Of a DNA stretch of 34,925 nt, positions 1-7,440 are shown in pieces (position 1 is the stretch's first letter; each line of letters starts with the position of its first letter). The stretch spans positions 1-34,925 of the forward strand of contig JAMFSA010000085.1 in NCBI GenBank assembly GCA_026225055.1, written 5' to 3'. The stretch comes from Mucilaginibacter xinganensis. GTDB lineage: Bacteria > Bacteroidota > Bacteroidia > Sphingobacteriales > Sphingobacteriaceae. The notes under the pieces are model-generated. The model saw only the letters and a list, made by a program, of their open reading frames with translations, ran no database searches and had not been told where the DNA came from. A program made the translations under genes and the position numbers.

Positions 1-16
1 ATTTCTATTCTAAAAT

Positions 17-32
17 TAAGTTTGCAAACTTA
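17..32. promoter_or_regulatory. 16-bp perfect palindrome with back-to-back -7 elements
   Basis: TAAGTTTGCAAACTTA is a perfect palindrome. Each half reads TAAGTTTG, a full match to the Bacteroidota -7 consensus TAnnTTTG, on the plus strand (17-24) and on the minus strand (32-25). The minus-strand copy could drive a gene running off the left edge, because no plus-strand gene begins until 260. It could equally be an operator half-site pair. No -33 element is clear. Confidence 0.35.
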
Positions 33-72
33 CGGTTTTCTAAATTTTTCACAATACCTTTTGAATTAATTA

Positions 73-107
73 TTAGAGATCAGTGATTTGAGGTTAGTGA
101 TTAGTTA
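73..107. repeat. degenerate heptanucleotide tandem repeat, left tract
   Basis: Five consecutive 7-bp units can be read here: TTAGAGA, TCAGTGA, TTTGAGG, TTAGTGA, TTAGTTA. Bases 82-107 are an inverted copy of 217-242, with 24 of 26 positions matching. The tract is non-coding. Its function is unknown; it resembles a decayed minisatellite. Confidence 0.6.
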
Positions 108-202
108 TAAATGAGTTACAAATCTGTAATAGAATGCCCAAAATTACAGTTAAGAGTAAGCTTATTCTGTATAATATGATCGACATTAACCACCCATCCC
201 AT

Positions 203-244
203 TAACTAACTATTAGTAACTAATCTCTAACCTCCAATCACTAC
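203..244. repeat. degenerate heptanucleotide tandem repeat, right tract (inverted)
   Basis: Six 7-bp units read on the plus strand: TAACTAA, CTATTAG, TAACTAA, TCTCTAA, CCTCCAA, TCACTAC. They are the reverse complement of the unit type at 73-107. The 26-bp arm 217-242 runs directly into the -7 box of recF (242-249), so the repeat abuts the promoter. Confidence 0.6.
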
Positions 245-249
245 CTTTG
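242..249 (+). promoter_or_regulatory. recF promoter -7 element
   Basis: TACCTTTG matches TAnnTTTG exactly and lies 10 bases before the recF ATG at 260. Transcription would begin around 254-256, giving a leader of only a few bases. No convincing -33 TTG is visible at the usual distance. Confidence 0.55.
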
Positions 250-259
250 TCCCCTCAAT

Positions 260-1360
260 ATGTATCTGCAACAATTATCCGTCATCAATTTTAAAAACTA
301 CGCCGAAGCTGAACTTACCTTCAGCGAGGGTGTTAACGCCTTTACCGGCGATAATGGTGCGGGTAAAACCAATTTGCTGGATGCCATACATTACCTGTCG
401 CTCTGCAAAAGCTACTTTAACCCAATTGATACCCAGCAAATAAAGCAGGATACTGACTTTTTTATCGTGAACGGCACGTTCAGTAAAAACGACCACGATG
501 AAAAGATAGCATGCGCGGTTAAACGCAATCATAAAAAGCAATTCAAACGCAATAAAAAGGATTACCAGCGCCTGGCCGATCATATTGGCTTATTCCCGCT
601 GGTGATGATATCGCCCTATGATACCAGTATTATAACCGAGGGCAGCGATGAACGCCGTAAGTTTATTGATAATGTACTGTCACAAACCGACAATCATTAC
701 CTGGATGAGGTGATCAACTATAATAAGGTATTAAATAACCGTAATGCTTTTTTAAAGCAGATTGCCGATACTGGCCGTTACGACCCGCATTTGCTGGAGG
801 TGATGGATGAGCAACTTATTGCTGCCGGTAACAGCATCTTTAAAAAACGTAAAGCTTTTATGGAGAGCTTTACCGAGATATTCAACCAGCATTACCAATT
901 TTTAACCGGTGATGCTGAACGGGTGGAGTTAACATATGAATCGCAGTTATTACAGGATGATTTTGCAGATCTGCTGAAGAAGACCGTTGAGCGCGACAGG
1001 GCTCTTGAGCGCACAACCACAGGTATACATAAGGACGACCTGCTTTTTGCCATCCACGGTATGCCGATGAAAAAATTCGGATCGCAGGGGCAGCAAAAAT
1101 CTTTTTTGATAGCACTAAAGCTTGCCCAATACACTTTTTTAACCCGTCAAAAAGGATTTAAACCGCTGTTGTTGCTGGATGATATTTTCGACAAGCTGGA
1201 TGATAAGCGCGTTACCAAGCTCATGCAAATGGTATCCGACAATGATTTCGGCCAGGTGTTTATTACCGATACCAGCCTGAGCCGGGTGCAAACTATTTTT
1301 AGTGATATGGGCGTAGCTATTAAATTATTTAAAGTTGCAGGAGGAACAGTTGATGCGTAA
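260..1360 (+). CDS. recF: DNA replication and repair protein RecF
   Basis: RecF is an SMC/ABC-like ATPase that binds gapped DNA with RecO and RecR and loads RecA at stalled forks. The 366-aa product has the usual family length. It shows a Walker A motif GDNGAGKT (residues 30-37), the ABC-type signature GSQGQQKS (274-281) and a Walker B LLLLDDIFDKLD (303-314) followed by the D-loop. The N-terminus (MYLQQLSVINFKNY) is typical of RecF. The ATG at 260 is supported by the -7 box just upstream. The 3' end overlaps the DUF721 gene by 8 bases, so the two are translationally linked. Function is inferred from motifs and is very secure. Confidence 0.97.
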   Translation: MYLQQLSVINFKNYAEAELTFSEGVNAFTGDNGAGKTNLLDAIHYLSLCKSYFNPIDTQQIKQDTDFFIVNGTFSKNDHDEKIACAVKRNHKKQFKRNKKDYQRLADHIGLFPLVMISPYDTSIITEGSDERRKFIDNVLSQTDNHYLDEVINYNKVLNNRNAFLKQIADTGRYDPHLLEVMDEQLIAAGNSIFKKRKAFMESFTEIFNQHYQFLTGDAERVELTYESQLLQDDFADLLKKTVERDRALERTTTGIHKDDLLFAIHGMPMKKFGSQGQQKSFLIALKLAQYTFLTRQKGFKPLLLLDDIFDKLDDKRVTKLMQMVSDNDFGQVFITDTSLSRVQTIFSDMGVAIKLFKVAGGTVDA

Positions 1361-1643
1361 AACAAATGATAAATCGTTAAAAGAGGCCATTGAGCAAATG
1401 CTTAATGTTTATAAGATAAAACGGAAGTTTGAGGAAACCTCCATAGTAGCTGTCTGGCCCGAACTGGTGGGTAAATCAGTAGCTAACCGTACCAAGGAAT
1501 TATATATCAGCAATAAAAAATTGTTTCTGCGTATCGAGTCCTCGGTAATAAAAAATGAATTAATGATGATGCGCAGCCAGATCATCGGCAAGATAAACGA
1601 TAAAGCCAAAGAGATTTTGGTAGAAGAGATCATCTTCCTATAA
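1353..1643 (+). CDS. DUF721 / DciA-like protein
   Basis: A 96-aa protein with the DUF721 hallmark AVWPELVGKSVANRT near residues 29-43 and a basic, beta-rich remainder. DUF721 is the core of DciA, the replicative-helicase loader/operator found in bacteria that lack DnaC or DnaI. The Bacteroidota forms are short versions without the extended C-terminal region. The start is taken as ATG 1353 because a strong GGAGGA lies 7-8 bases upstream inside recF. A TTG at 1335 is possible but less likely. The ATG lies within the last codons of recF (ATGCGTAA), which suggests coupled translation. The family call is confident; the helicase-loading role is inference. Confidence 0.85.
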   Translation: MRKTNDKSLKEAIEQMLNVYKIKRKFEETSIVAVWPELVGKSVANRTKELYISNKKLFLRIESSVIKNELMMMRSQIIGKINDKAKEILVEEIIFL

Positions 1644-1649
1644 ACGAAA

Positions 1650-1696
1650 AAAAGGTATATGGTGCTTATTTTTCAAATAAACACCATATACCTTTT
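1650..1696. terminator. bidirectional hairpin terminator between the dciA-like gene and ndk
   Basis: A perfect 15-bp inverted repeat: AAAAGGTATATGGTG (1650-1664) and its complement (1682-1696), with a 17-base loop. A-rich and T-rich ends on opposite sides let it work for both convergent genes. Confidence 0.85.
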
Positions 1697-1732
1697 ACTA
1701 TTACCCTACCTTATATATAGGTATCAGAAAAA

Positions 1733-2152
1733 TTAGAATCTTTCGAACGCTGAGAAAAAGAAGTCACCTTCAATTTTAGCGTTGTCATCAGAGTCAGAAC
1801 CATGAACAGCATTCGCGCTGATAGATTGTGCAAATTTTTGACGGATAGTACCAACTTCAGCTTTCGCAGGATCAGTAGCGCCAATTAATTTACGGAAATC
1901 TTCAATAGCGTTATCTTTCTCCAATATAGCTGCTACTATCGGGCCTGATGACATGAATTCGCAAAGCTCACCATAAAAAGGGCGCTCTTTGTGTACTTCA
2001 TAAAACTGACCTGCTTTTTCAGGGCTTAAAGCAGTATATTTTAATGCTACTACTTTAAAGCCGCTTTTTATGATTTGTTCTAAAATTCCGCCAATATGTC
2101 CGGCTGCAACAGCATCCGGCTTAATCATTGTAAATGTTCTGTTAGTTGCCAT
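1733..2152 (-). CDS. ndk: nucleoside diphosphate kinase
   Basis: Transfers the gamma-phosphate from ATP to NDPs through a phosphohistidine intermediate, balancing cytoplasmic NTP and dNTP pools. The 139-aa length is typical. Visible motifs are the N-terminal [10 protein letters not shown] (residues 6-15), KERPFY (55-60) and the active-site segment NAVHGSDS with His117. It is convergent with the dciA-like gene and transcribed alone. A TACTTTTG -7 element lies 24 bases upstream of the ATG. No anomalies seen. Confidence 0.97.
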   Translation of the reverse strand: MATNRTFTMIKPDAVAAGHIGGILEQIIKSGFKVVALKYTALSPEKAGQFYEVHKERPFYGELCEFMSSGPIVAAILEKDNAIEDFRKLIGATDPAKAEVGTIRQKFAQSISANAVHGSDSDDNAKIEGDFFFSAFERF

Positions 2153-2175
2153 AATTTGTTTTTTAAAAACTGCCG

Positions 2176-2183
2176 CAAAAGTA
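2176..2183 (-). promoter_or_regulatory. ndk promoter -7 element
   Basis: On the minus strand this reads TACTTTTG, an exact TAnnTTTG match followed by GC. The transcript start is expected near 2170, giving a leader of about 18 bases. Confidence 0.6.
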
Positions 2184-2325
2184 ACGTTTTTAATTAAAAT
2201 TTAAAGTTCCGTATTGAATATGAGAATATTGGTAAATAATAGCGCTCTATTATTAAACTTACATTAAGCTTTTTGCCTGCGTAAAAAATGTTTTTCTATA
2301 TATATCAATGAGTTGGAAATTTATT

Positions 2326-2333
2326 TAGCTTTG
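2326..2333 (+). promoter_or_regulatory. promoter -7 element of the DHH phosphoesterase gene
   Basis: TAGCTTTG matches TAnnTTTG and ends 19 bases before the ATG at 2353. The leader would be about 13 bases. It probably also serves the FKBP gene that follows after 7 bases. Confidence 0.55.
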
Positions 2334-2352
2334 CAACTCTTTTTTAAATTGG

Positions 2353-3363
2353 ATGTTAGATACTGCTTCGCTTGTTAACCTTTTAGCACAGCCCCAAAAA
2401 ATAGTCATAACAACCCATCATAAACCTGATGGCGATGCTATGGGCTCATCATTGGGCTTGTACAATTATTTGATACAGCTGGGTCACCATGCAAAGGTTA
2501 TCACCCCTACCGATTATCCGCACTTTTTAAGCTGGATGCCCGGCGACGAAGAGGTTATCATCTACACCGATCACACAGAACAAAGCAATACCCTTATTGC
2601 CGATGCCGATATTATTTTTTGCCTTGATTTTAATGCCCTTAACCGCATTAATGAAATGGGCGAAAAAGTGGGTGAAAGCGCTGCCTTAAAAGTGATGATA
2701 GACCATCACCTTGAACCGGCAGATTTTGACGATTACCGTTACTGGAACATCAACGCCTGTGCTACCGCGCAACTGGTATATACTTTTATTACCGATGTGC
2801 TTAACCATAAAGAACTGGTAAATGCCGACGTTGCTACCTGTTTATATACAGGCATCATGACGGATTCTGCCTCCTTTCGTTTACCCAATACTACCTCAGC
2901 CGTACACCGTATAGCCGCCGACCTGATTGATGCAGGTGCAGTTAACTGGCGCATACATGAGCTGGTATACAATAATGCATCTGAAAACCGCGTTCGCTTT
3001 TTGGGCCATTGTTTGGTTAACAGGCTCCAGGTCTATAATGAGTATAATACTGCGGTTATTGCTATTACACACGAGGATCTTGAAAAATATGATGTAATTA
3101 CGGGTGATACCGAGGGGATTGTGAACTACGCCTTAGCAATAAGCAATGTACGTTTAGCTGCATTTATTGTGGAGCGAAAAGATAAAGTGAAACTTTCTTT
3201 GCGTTCAAAAGGCGATTTTCCTGCAAATGACATTTGTAAAAAGTACTTTAGCGGCGGCGGCCACCGTAACGCGGCGGGCGGCGTATCAACTGATAGCCTT
3301 GAAGAGGTTGTCAATCAGTTTAAATTAATTTTACCGAAATATAAAAATCTATTAATACAATAA
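2353..3363 (+). CDS. DHH/DHHA1 phosphoesterase, NrnA-type oligoribonuclease / pAp phosphatase
   Basis: A 336-aa member of the DHH phosphoesterase superfamily. NrnA-type members degrade 2-5-nt RNA fragments and dephosphorylate pAp in the cytoplasm. The metal-binding motifs are present in order: HHKPDGDAMGSS (residues 22-33), LDFN (91-94), the signature DHH at 117-119, and Asp171 in GIMTDSASFR. The C-terminal DHHA1 substrate-binding motif is GGGHRNAAGG (301-310). The domain order and length fit NrnA rather than RecJ. The gene opens a run of plus-strand genes and is followed after 7 bases by an FKBP lipoprotein gene. Exact substrate preference is inferred. Confidence 0.9.
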   Translation: MLDTASLVNLLAQPQKIVITTHHKPDGDAMGSSLGLYNYLIQLGHHAKVITPTDYPHFLSWMPGDEEVIIYTDHTEQSNTLIADADIIFCLDFNALNRINEMGEKVGESAALKVMIDHHLEPADFDDYRYWNINACATAQLVYTFITDVLNHKELVNADVATCLYTGIMTDSASFRLPNTTSAVHRIAADLIDAGAVNWRIHELVYNNASENRVRFLGHCLVNRLQVYNEYNTAVIAITHEDLEKYDVITGDTEGIVNYALAISNVRLAAFIVERKDKVKLSLRSKGDFPANDICKKYFSGGGHRNAAGGVSTDSLEEVVNQFKLILPKYKNLLIQ

Positions 3364-3370
3364 AATCAAA

Positions 3371-4354
3371 ATGAAGAAAAACTTAATGTTTTTAGCTCTT
3401 GCATCACTGGGACTAGGATTAGCAAGCTGCAATGGCGGATTTAAAAAGGCTGACGGAGGGCTTTTGTATGAGATACATACAACTAAAGGAAACCCAACTA
3501 TATTACCGGGTGACTTTGTAAGTCTTAACCTGGTAGCAAAAACCGATGGCGACTCTATATTATTCAGTAGCTACGACGCTGGCCGCCAGGTACAATTGGC
3601 TGCCCAAAAACCGCAAACAAAAGGCGATATATTTACAGGCCTTGCAAAATTAGCTGAAGGCGATAGCGCAACTATCAAGATCCCTGCTGATTCATTATTT
3701 AAAAAAGGACAACCTAAGCCTCCCGGCTTTAAAGGTAACTATGTTATCTACACCATGAAAATTGAAAAGGTAATTGCAAAAGGTAACCTTAGCGACCAGG
3801 TGTTTAACGGCCGCGTAACTGATTTTATAAAATCACAAGGCTTAGTGCTTAAAAAAGAAGAGCCCGCTAAGATCAAAGCATACATTGCTCACCAAAAATT
3901 AACCGTTACACAAACAGCTGATACCTTATACTACCAGATTACCCAACAAGGCTCTGGCCCGCTACCTGTTATTGGCGATACTGTAGTAGTTAACTACACC
4001 GGTCGTTTGCTTGGTGGCAAAGTGTTTGATACTTCGGTAAAAGATACTGCAACCAAAGAAAAAATGCAGGTTGACCCTATGCGTAAATACCAACCAATCC
4101 ACATACCTGTTGGCCAAAAAAGAGTTATTGCAGGTTGGGATGAAGGATTGTTATTACTAAACAAAGGTTCAAAAGCAACACTGGTTGTTCCATCAGCCCT
4201 TGCTTATGGCGAGCGTGGTGTATCAATTATCGGCCCATTCACGCCTATCGCGTTTGATGTTGAGATCGTTGATATCATCAAACCAAACCCGAATGCTCCA
4301 AAACCAGTACAAATGCCAATGATGCCACAGGCACAGGCACCTGTTAAAAAATAA
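3371..4354 (+). CDS. FKBP-type peptidyl-prolyl isomerase lipoprotein
   Basis: A 327-aa envelope protein. The N-terminus is a lipoprotein signal (MKKNLMFLALASLGLGLASC) with lipobox LASC and lipidated Cys20. A first FKBP-like region (about residues 30-135) keeps the fold pattern but lacks the core active-site motifs. A canonical FKBP domain follows (about 180-310): VVNYTGRLLGGKVFDTS, VIAGWDEGL, VPSALAYGERG and a final FDVEIVDI strand. A Pro/Met/Gln-rich tail ends in PVKK. It probably assists folding of exported proteins. It is co-directional with the DHH gene (7-base gap) and followed by a terminator, then a paralogue. Family call is secure; clients are unknown. Confidence 0.93.
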   Translation: MKKNLMFLALASLGLGLASCNGGFKKADGGLLYEIHTTKGNPTILPGDFVSLNLVAKTDGDSILFSSYDAGRQVQLAAQKPQTKGDIFTGLAKLAEGDSATIKIPADSLFKKGQPKPPGFKGNYVIYTMKIEKVIAKGNLSDQVFNGRVTDFIKSQGLVLKKEEPAKIKAYIAHQKLTVTQTADTLYYQITQQGSGPLPVIGDTVVVNYTGRLLGGKVFDTSVKDTATKEKMQVDPMRKYQPIHIPVGQKRVIAGWDEGLLLLNKGSKATLVVPSALAYGERGVSIIGPFTPIAFDVEIVDIIKPNPNAPKPVQMPMMPQAQAPVKK

Positions 4355-4362
4355 ATTTAAAC

Positions 4363-4397
4363 AAGCCTTTCCGTTAAAGCGGGAAGGCTTTTTGTTT
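4363..4397 (+). terminator. hairpin terminator between the two FKBP genes
   Basis: AAGCCTTTCC (4363-4372) pairs with GGGAAGGCTT (4381-4390) with one G-U pair, followed by a T-rich run TTTGTTTT. It ends only about 5 bases before the next ATG at 4402, so it could also act as an attenuator. Confidence 0.75.
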
Positions 4398-4401
4398 TCA
4401 G

Positions 4402-5373
4402 ATGAAAAAATATATTTATAGTATTCTATTACTTTGCGCATTTACCGTTACAGCAAACGCGCAAAATGATCTGCAGAAAACCTCGCAAGGTGCTTTATAT
4501 AATAATTTTACGCACAACACCGGCGACAGGATCAAAAATGATGATGTAGTAACATTACAGATCATCCAAAAAACCGATAAGGACTCTTTACTTTCAAGCA
4601 CCTATGCTTTAGGGCACCCGGTACAAGTAAAAGTACAACCTACGCAGAATGTTACCGACATGATGGAGATCTTCCCTTTGTTAACATTGGGCGATAGCAT
4701 ATTGGTAAAAATTCCTGCCGACTCTGTATTTAAAGGACATGAAAACAGCAGGCCTCCGTTTTTTCCGGCAGGCAGTTATTTCAACTTTTATATGAAGATT
4801 GTAAAAGTGCAATCATTAAATGATGCTATTGCTGAAAGAAACGCCGAGCTTGAAAAAATAAAAGCCAATGAATCGGTTGATGCGAATAAATATATCACCA
4901 GCAATAAACTGGTTATGAAAACAACGCCATCTGGTTTAAAATATGTAGTATTTAAACTATCAACCAAACCAAAACCACGCGCTGGCGATACCGTATTGGT
5001 AAACTACACTGGCCATTTACTTAACGGCCAGGTTTTTGATACCAGCGTTGCCTCTGTTGCTGAAAACGCAGGTTTGCTACAGGAAGGCCGCACTTATGAG
5101 CCTATAAGCTTTGTGTTAGGTACCGGCCAGGTTATTAAGGGTTGGGACGAAGGCATATTATTATTAAACACCGGCGCTAAAGCCAAGTTTGTTATACCAT
5201 CAAGCCTGGCATATGGCGATCAGGGCCAGGGCGATACTATACCACCATACAGCACATTAGTTTTTGATGTGGAACTGGTGGCAGTTAAGCCAATACCGCA
5301 CCCCGCGGCTGCACCGGCTAAAAAGCCAGCAGCCAAAAAGAAAACGGCAACAACGGCTAAAAAGAAAAGTTAA
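4402..5373 (+). CDS. FKBP-type peptidyl-prolyl isomerase, secreted paralogue
   Basis: A 323-aa paralogue of the preceding gene, with a Sec signal peptide (MKKYIYSILLLCAFTVTANAQ, cleavage after ANA expected) but no lipobox. A degenerate N-terminal FKBP-like region (about 25-135) precedes a canonical FKBP domain (about 170-300): VLVNYTGHLLNGQVFDTS, VIKGWDEGI, IPSSLAYGDQG and LVFDVELV. The C-terminus is an unusual Ala/Lys/Pro-rich basic tail of roughly 25 residues (AAAPAKKPAAKKKT and onward). Likely a periplasmic folding factor arising by tandem duplication. The basic tail might bind an acidic surface; that is inference. Confidence 0.92.
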   Translation: MKKYIYSILLLCAFTVTANAQNDLQKTSQGALYNNFTHNTGDRIKNDDVVTLQIIQKTDKDSLLSSTYALGHPVQVKVQPTQNVTDMMEIFPLLTLGDSILVKIPADSVFKGHENSRPPFFPAGSYFNFYMKIVKVQSLNDAIAERNAELEKIKANESVDANKYITSNKLVMKTTPSGLKYVVFKLSTKPKPRAGDTVLVNYTGHLLNGQVFDTSVASVAENAGLLQEGRTYEPISFVLGTGQVIKGWDEGILLLNTGAKAKFVIPSSLAYGDQGQGDTIPPYSTLVFDVELVAVKPIPHPAAAPAKKPAAKKKTATTAKKKS

Positions 5374-5374
5374 T

Positions 5375-5408
5375 AAAAAAGTCTCCCGATTACCCGGGGG
5401 ACTTTTTT
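5375..5408 (+). terminator. terminator of the second FKBP gene, fused to the tatD promoter
   Basis: AAAAAAGTCTCCCG (5375-5388) pairs with CGGGGGACTTTTTT (5395-5408) with one G-U pair and a 6-base loop. The last T of the T-tract is also the first base of the tatD -7 box. Confidence 0.85.
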
Positions 5409-5415
5409 ATTTTTG
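5408..5415 (+). promoter_or_regulatory. tatD promoter -7 element
   Basis: TATTTTTG matches TAnnTTTG and is followed by only CACC before the ATG at 5420. With the usual spacing, transcription would begin at or next to the start codon, predicting a leaderless mRNA. Confidence 0.55.
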
Positions 5416-5419
5416 CACC

Positions 5420-6187
5420 ATGGTACTTACCGATACGCATACCCATCTGTATTACGAAACCGATGGCACAAAACGTGCAGAACTTATACAACGCTGTAAT
5501 AACAACAGCATAACCCGCCTGTTTTTACCCAATGTAGATGCCGGTTCGGTACCGCAGGTTTTTGAGCTAACCGCAGCCTACCCTGCTAACTGTTTCCCTA
5601 TGCTTGGCCTGCACCCCTGCTCGGTAAAAGCAAATTGGGAAGAAGAGTTAAATACCATTATGAACGCGCATGGCGATCATAAAATATATGCCATAGGCGA
5701 AATCGGGATCGACCTTTACTGGGATAAAACATTTTTAACCGAACAGATCCTCGCTTTTAAAAAGCAAATAGCCTGGGCAAAATCATTAAAACTTCCTATT
5801 GTTATTCACTGTCGTGATGCTTTTGACGAGGTGTATAATGTGTTGCTGGAAGAGCAAAGCGACGACCTTCGCGGCATATTCCATTGCTTTGGTGGTACAC
5901 TTGAGCAGGCCGAAAAAGTGATAGCATTGGGCTTTTATTTAGGTATAGGTGGCATAATTACCTATAAAAATGCCGGGTTAGACAAAATTTTACCTCAAAT
6001 TGATTTAAAGCATATCGTTTTAGAAACGGATTCTCCGTACCTTACGCCGGTTCCGTACCGGGGTAAACCTAATGAAAGTTCGTACTTAATATACGTTGCC
6101 CAAAAGGTTGCAGAACTGTACCAAAAACCAATTGAAACCGTTGCTGAGATAACCACAGCAAATTCAATACAGGTGTTTGGTGTGTAA
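5420..6187 (+). CDS. tatD: TatD family metal-dependent hydrolase (DNase)
   Basis: A 255-aa TIM-barrel amidohydrolase of the TatD family, which has 3'-5' exonuclease activity on DNA and RNA. All metal ligands expected for TatD are visible: His7 and His9 in DTHTHL, Glu94 in GEIGID, His130 in HCRDAF, His155 in FHCFGG and Asp204 in LETDSPYLTP. The ATG at 5420 is chosen because homologues begin with a short strand before DTHTH and a -7 box sits immediately upstream. The open frame extends back to 5264, but that part is read out of frame through the FKBP gene. It could be a related YcfH/YabD-type hydrolase; subfamily is uncertain. Confidence 0.93.
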   Translation: MVLTDTHTHLYYETDGTKRAELIQRCNNNSITRLFLPNVDAGSVPQVFELTAAYPANCFPMLGLHPCSVKANWEEELNTIMNAHGDHKIYAIGEIGIDLYWDKTFLTEQILAFKKQIAWAKSLKLPIVIHCRDAFDEVYNVLLEEQSDDLRGIFHCFGGTLEQAEKVIALGFYLGIGGIITYKNAGLDKILPQIDLKHIVLETDSPYLTPVPYRGKPNESSYLIYVAQKVAELYQKPIETVAEITTANSIQVFGV

Positions 6188-6201
6188 TTAACAGATTTTT
6201 T

Positions 6202-6209
6202 TAGCTTTA
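6202..6209 (+). promoter_or_regulatory. possible ansA -7 element
   Basis: TAGCTTTA matches the TAnnTTTG consensus at all but the last base and lies 10 bases before the ATG at 6220. Confidence 0.35.
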
Positions 6210-6219
6210 CTATATTTTA

Positions 6220-7239
6220 ATGAGCCAAATACTGATCATCTATACCGGTGGGACAATAGGTATGATGAGCGACCCCATTACAAAGGTGCTCAAACCCATA
6301 AATTTTGAGCAAATAATGGATAATGTACCTGAACTTGACCGCTTAAACTGCAAGATCAAGGTACACTCTTTTGATAAGATCATCGATTCATCAAACATGA
6401 ATCCCGAAATATGGAGCGAACTGGCCGGTCTGATTGAATCAAACTACGATAAGGTTGATGGTTTTGTGATCCTCCACGGTTCTGATACGATGTCATTCAC
6501 CGCCTCGGCGTTAAGCTATATGCTCGAGAATCTGGCCAAACCGGTAATTTTTACCGGGTCGCAGTTGCCCATCAGTGCTATCCGTACAGATGCTAAGGAA
6601 AACCTGATGACCGCCATTGAAATTGCCAACGCTAAAAAGAATGATCGTGCACGCGTTCCTGAAGTTTGTATTTATTTCGATTATAAATTATTCAGGGGAA
6701 ACCGTTCGTTCAAATATAATTCATCAAAATTCGAGGCGTTCCGTTCACCTAATTATCCTATCCTGGCTGAATCAGGCGTACACCTACGTTTTAGCGCAAA
6801 CGACATCAGGGAACCTGCCGATAGCCCGATGATTGTGCACAAGAATTTAGTGAGTGATGTTGCCGTGCTTAAACTCTATCCCGGCATAAGCCCTAAAGTG
6901 GTTGAAACCATTTTAACGGCAGATGTACGCGGCATTGTAATGGAAACATTCGGCGCGGGTAATACCACTACAGAGCAATGGTTTACCGATCTGCTCAAGA
7001 ACGCCATCGACAGCGGTAAAGTGATCCTTGATATTTCGCAATGTAAGGTTGGTACTGTTGAACTGGGTCGCTACGAAACCAGCAAGCAATTAAAGGATAT
7101 CGGCGTAGCAAATGGTTACGATATGACCTATGAGTCTGCCGTTACCAAAATGATGTACCTGCTGGGCCAAACTGATGACCCGCTATTGGTAAAAGAATGG
7201 CTGGAAACAGATTTGCGCGGGGAAATTACGGTATCGTAG
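6220..7239 (+). CDS. ansA: type I (cytoplasmic) L-asparaginase
   Basis: Hydrolyses L-asparagine to aspartate and ammonia. The 339-aa protein has no signal peptide, matching the cytoplasmic type I class. The first catalytic motif is YTGGTIG with nucleophile Thr12. The second is HGSDTM (residues 86-91) with Thr90 and Asp89. FTGSQLP (111-117) follows, and a C-terminal domain contains the segment ETFGAGNTTTE. The aspartate produced is a substrate of NadB, which is also encoded in this window, but no direct link is implied. It is separated from tatD by 32 bases and followed by a REP palindrome. Confidence 0.93.
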   Translation: MSQILIIYTGGTIGMMSDPITKVLKPINFEQIMDNVPELDRLNCKIKVHSFDKIIDSSNMNPEIWSELAGLIESNYDKVDGFVILHGSDTMSFTASALSYMLENLAKPVIFTGSQLPISAIRTDAKENLMTAIEIANAKKNDRARVPEVCIYFDYKLFRGNRSFKYNSSKFEAFRSPNYPILAESGVHLRFSANDIREPADSPMIVHKNLVSDVAVLKLYPGISPKVVETILTADVRGIVMETFGAGNTTTEQWFTDLLKNAIDSGKVILDISQCKVGTVELGRYETSKQLKDIGVANGYDMTYESAVTKMMYLLGQTDDPLLVKEWLETDLRGEITVS

Positions 7240-7257
7240 GAACTTCTTTCTCCCACT

Positions 7258-7339
7258 CGTCATTGCGAGGTACGAAGCAATCCCTAACTATACAGAGCGG
7301 ACCTGCTAATCGGGGATTGCTTCGTACCTCGCAATGACG
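7258..7339. repeat. REP-type palindrome, 27-bp perfect arms
   Basis: The left arm 7258-7284 (CGTCATTGCGAGGTACGAAG and on) is an exact inverted copy of 7313-7339, with a 28-base spacer. The core GTCATTGCGAGG-ACGAAGCAATC is of a type repeated widely in Bacteroidota intergenic regions, to my recollection. A CTTTTT run follows, so it may also terminate ansA. It accounts for most of the gap 7240-7440. Confidence 0.85.
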
Positions 7340-7414
7340 CGCTTTTTAAATTTCTGTCTTCGTTAAAATCTGTTAAATAACCCGCTCACAACTACTACTT
7401 TACCACAATCCCCT

Positions 7415-7422
7415 TATTTTTG
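7415..7422 (+). promoter_or_regulatory. -7 element of the FtsX-like permease gene
   Basis: TATTTTTG matches TAnnTTTG exactly. It contains the in-frame TTG at 7420, so that TTG is promoter rather than start codon. A transcript start near 7428 leaves about 13 bases before ATG 7441. Confidence 0.6.
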
Positions 7423-7440
7423 AATATAACCTTAAGCATT

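Noticed and set aside
5264..5419. Upstream extension of the TatD frame
   Set aside because: It reads the 3' end of the FKBP gene in another frame and crosses a terminator and promoter, so the start at 5420 is used.
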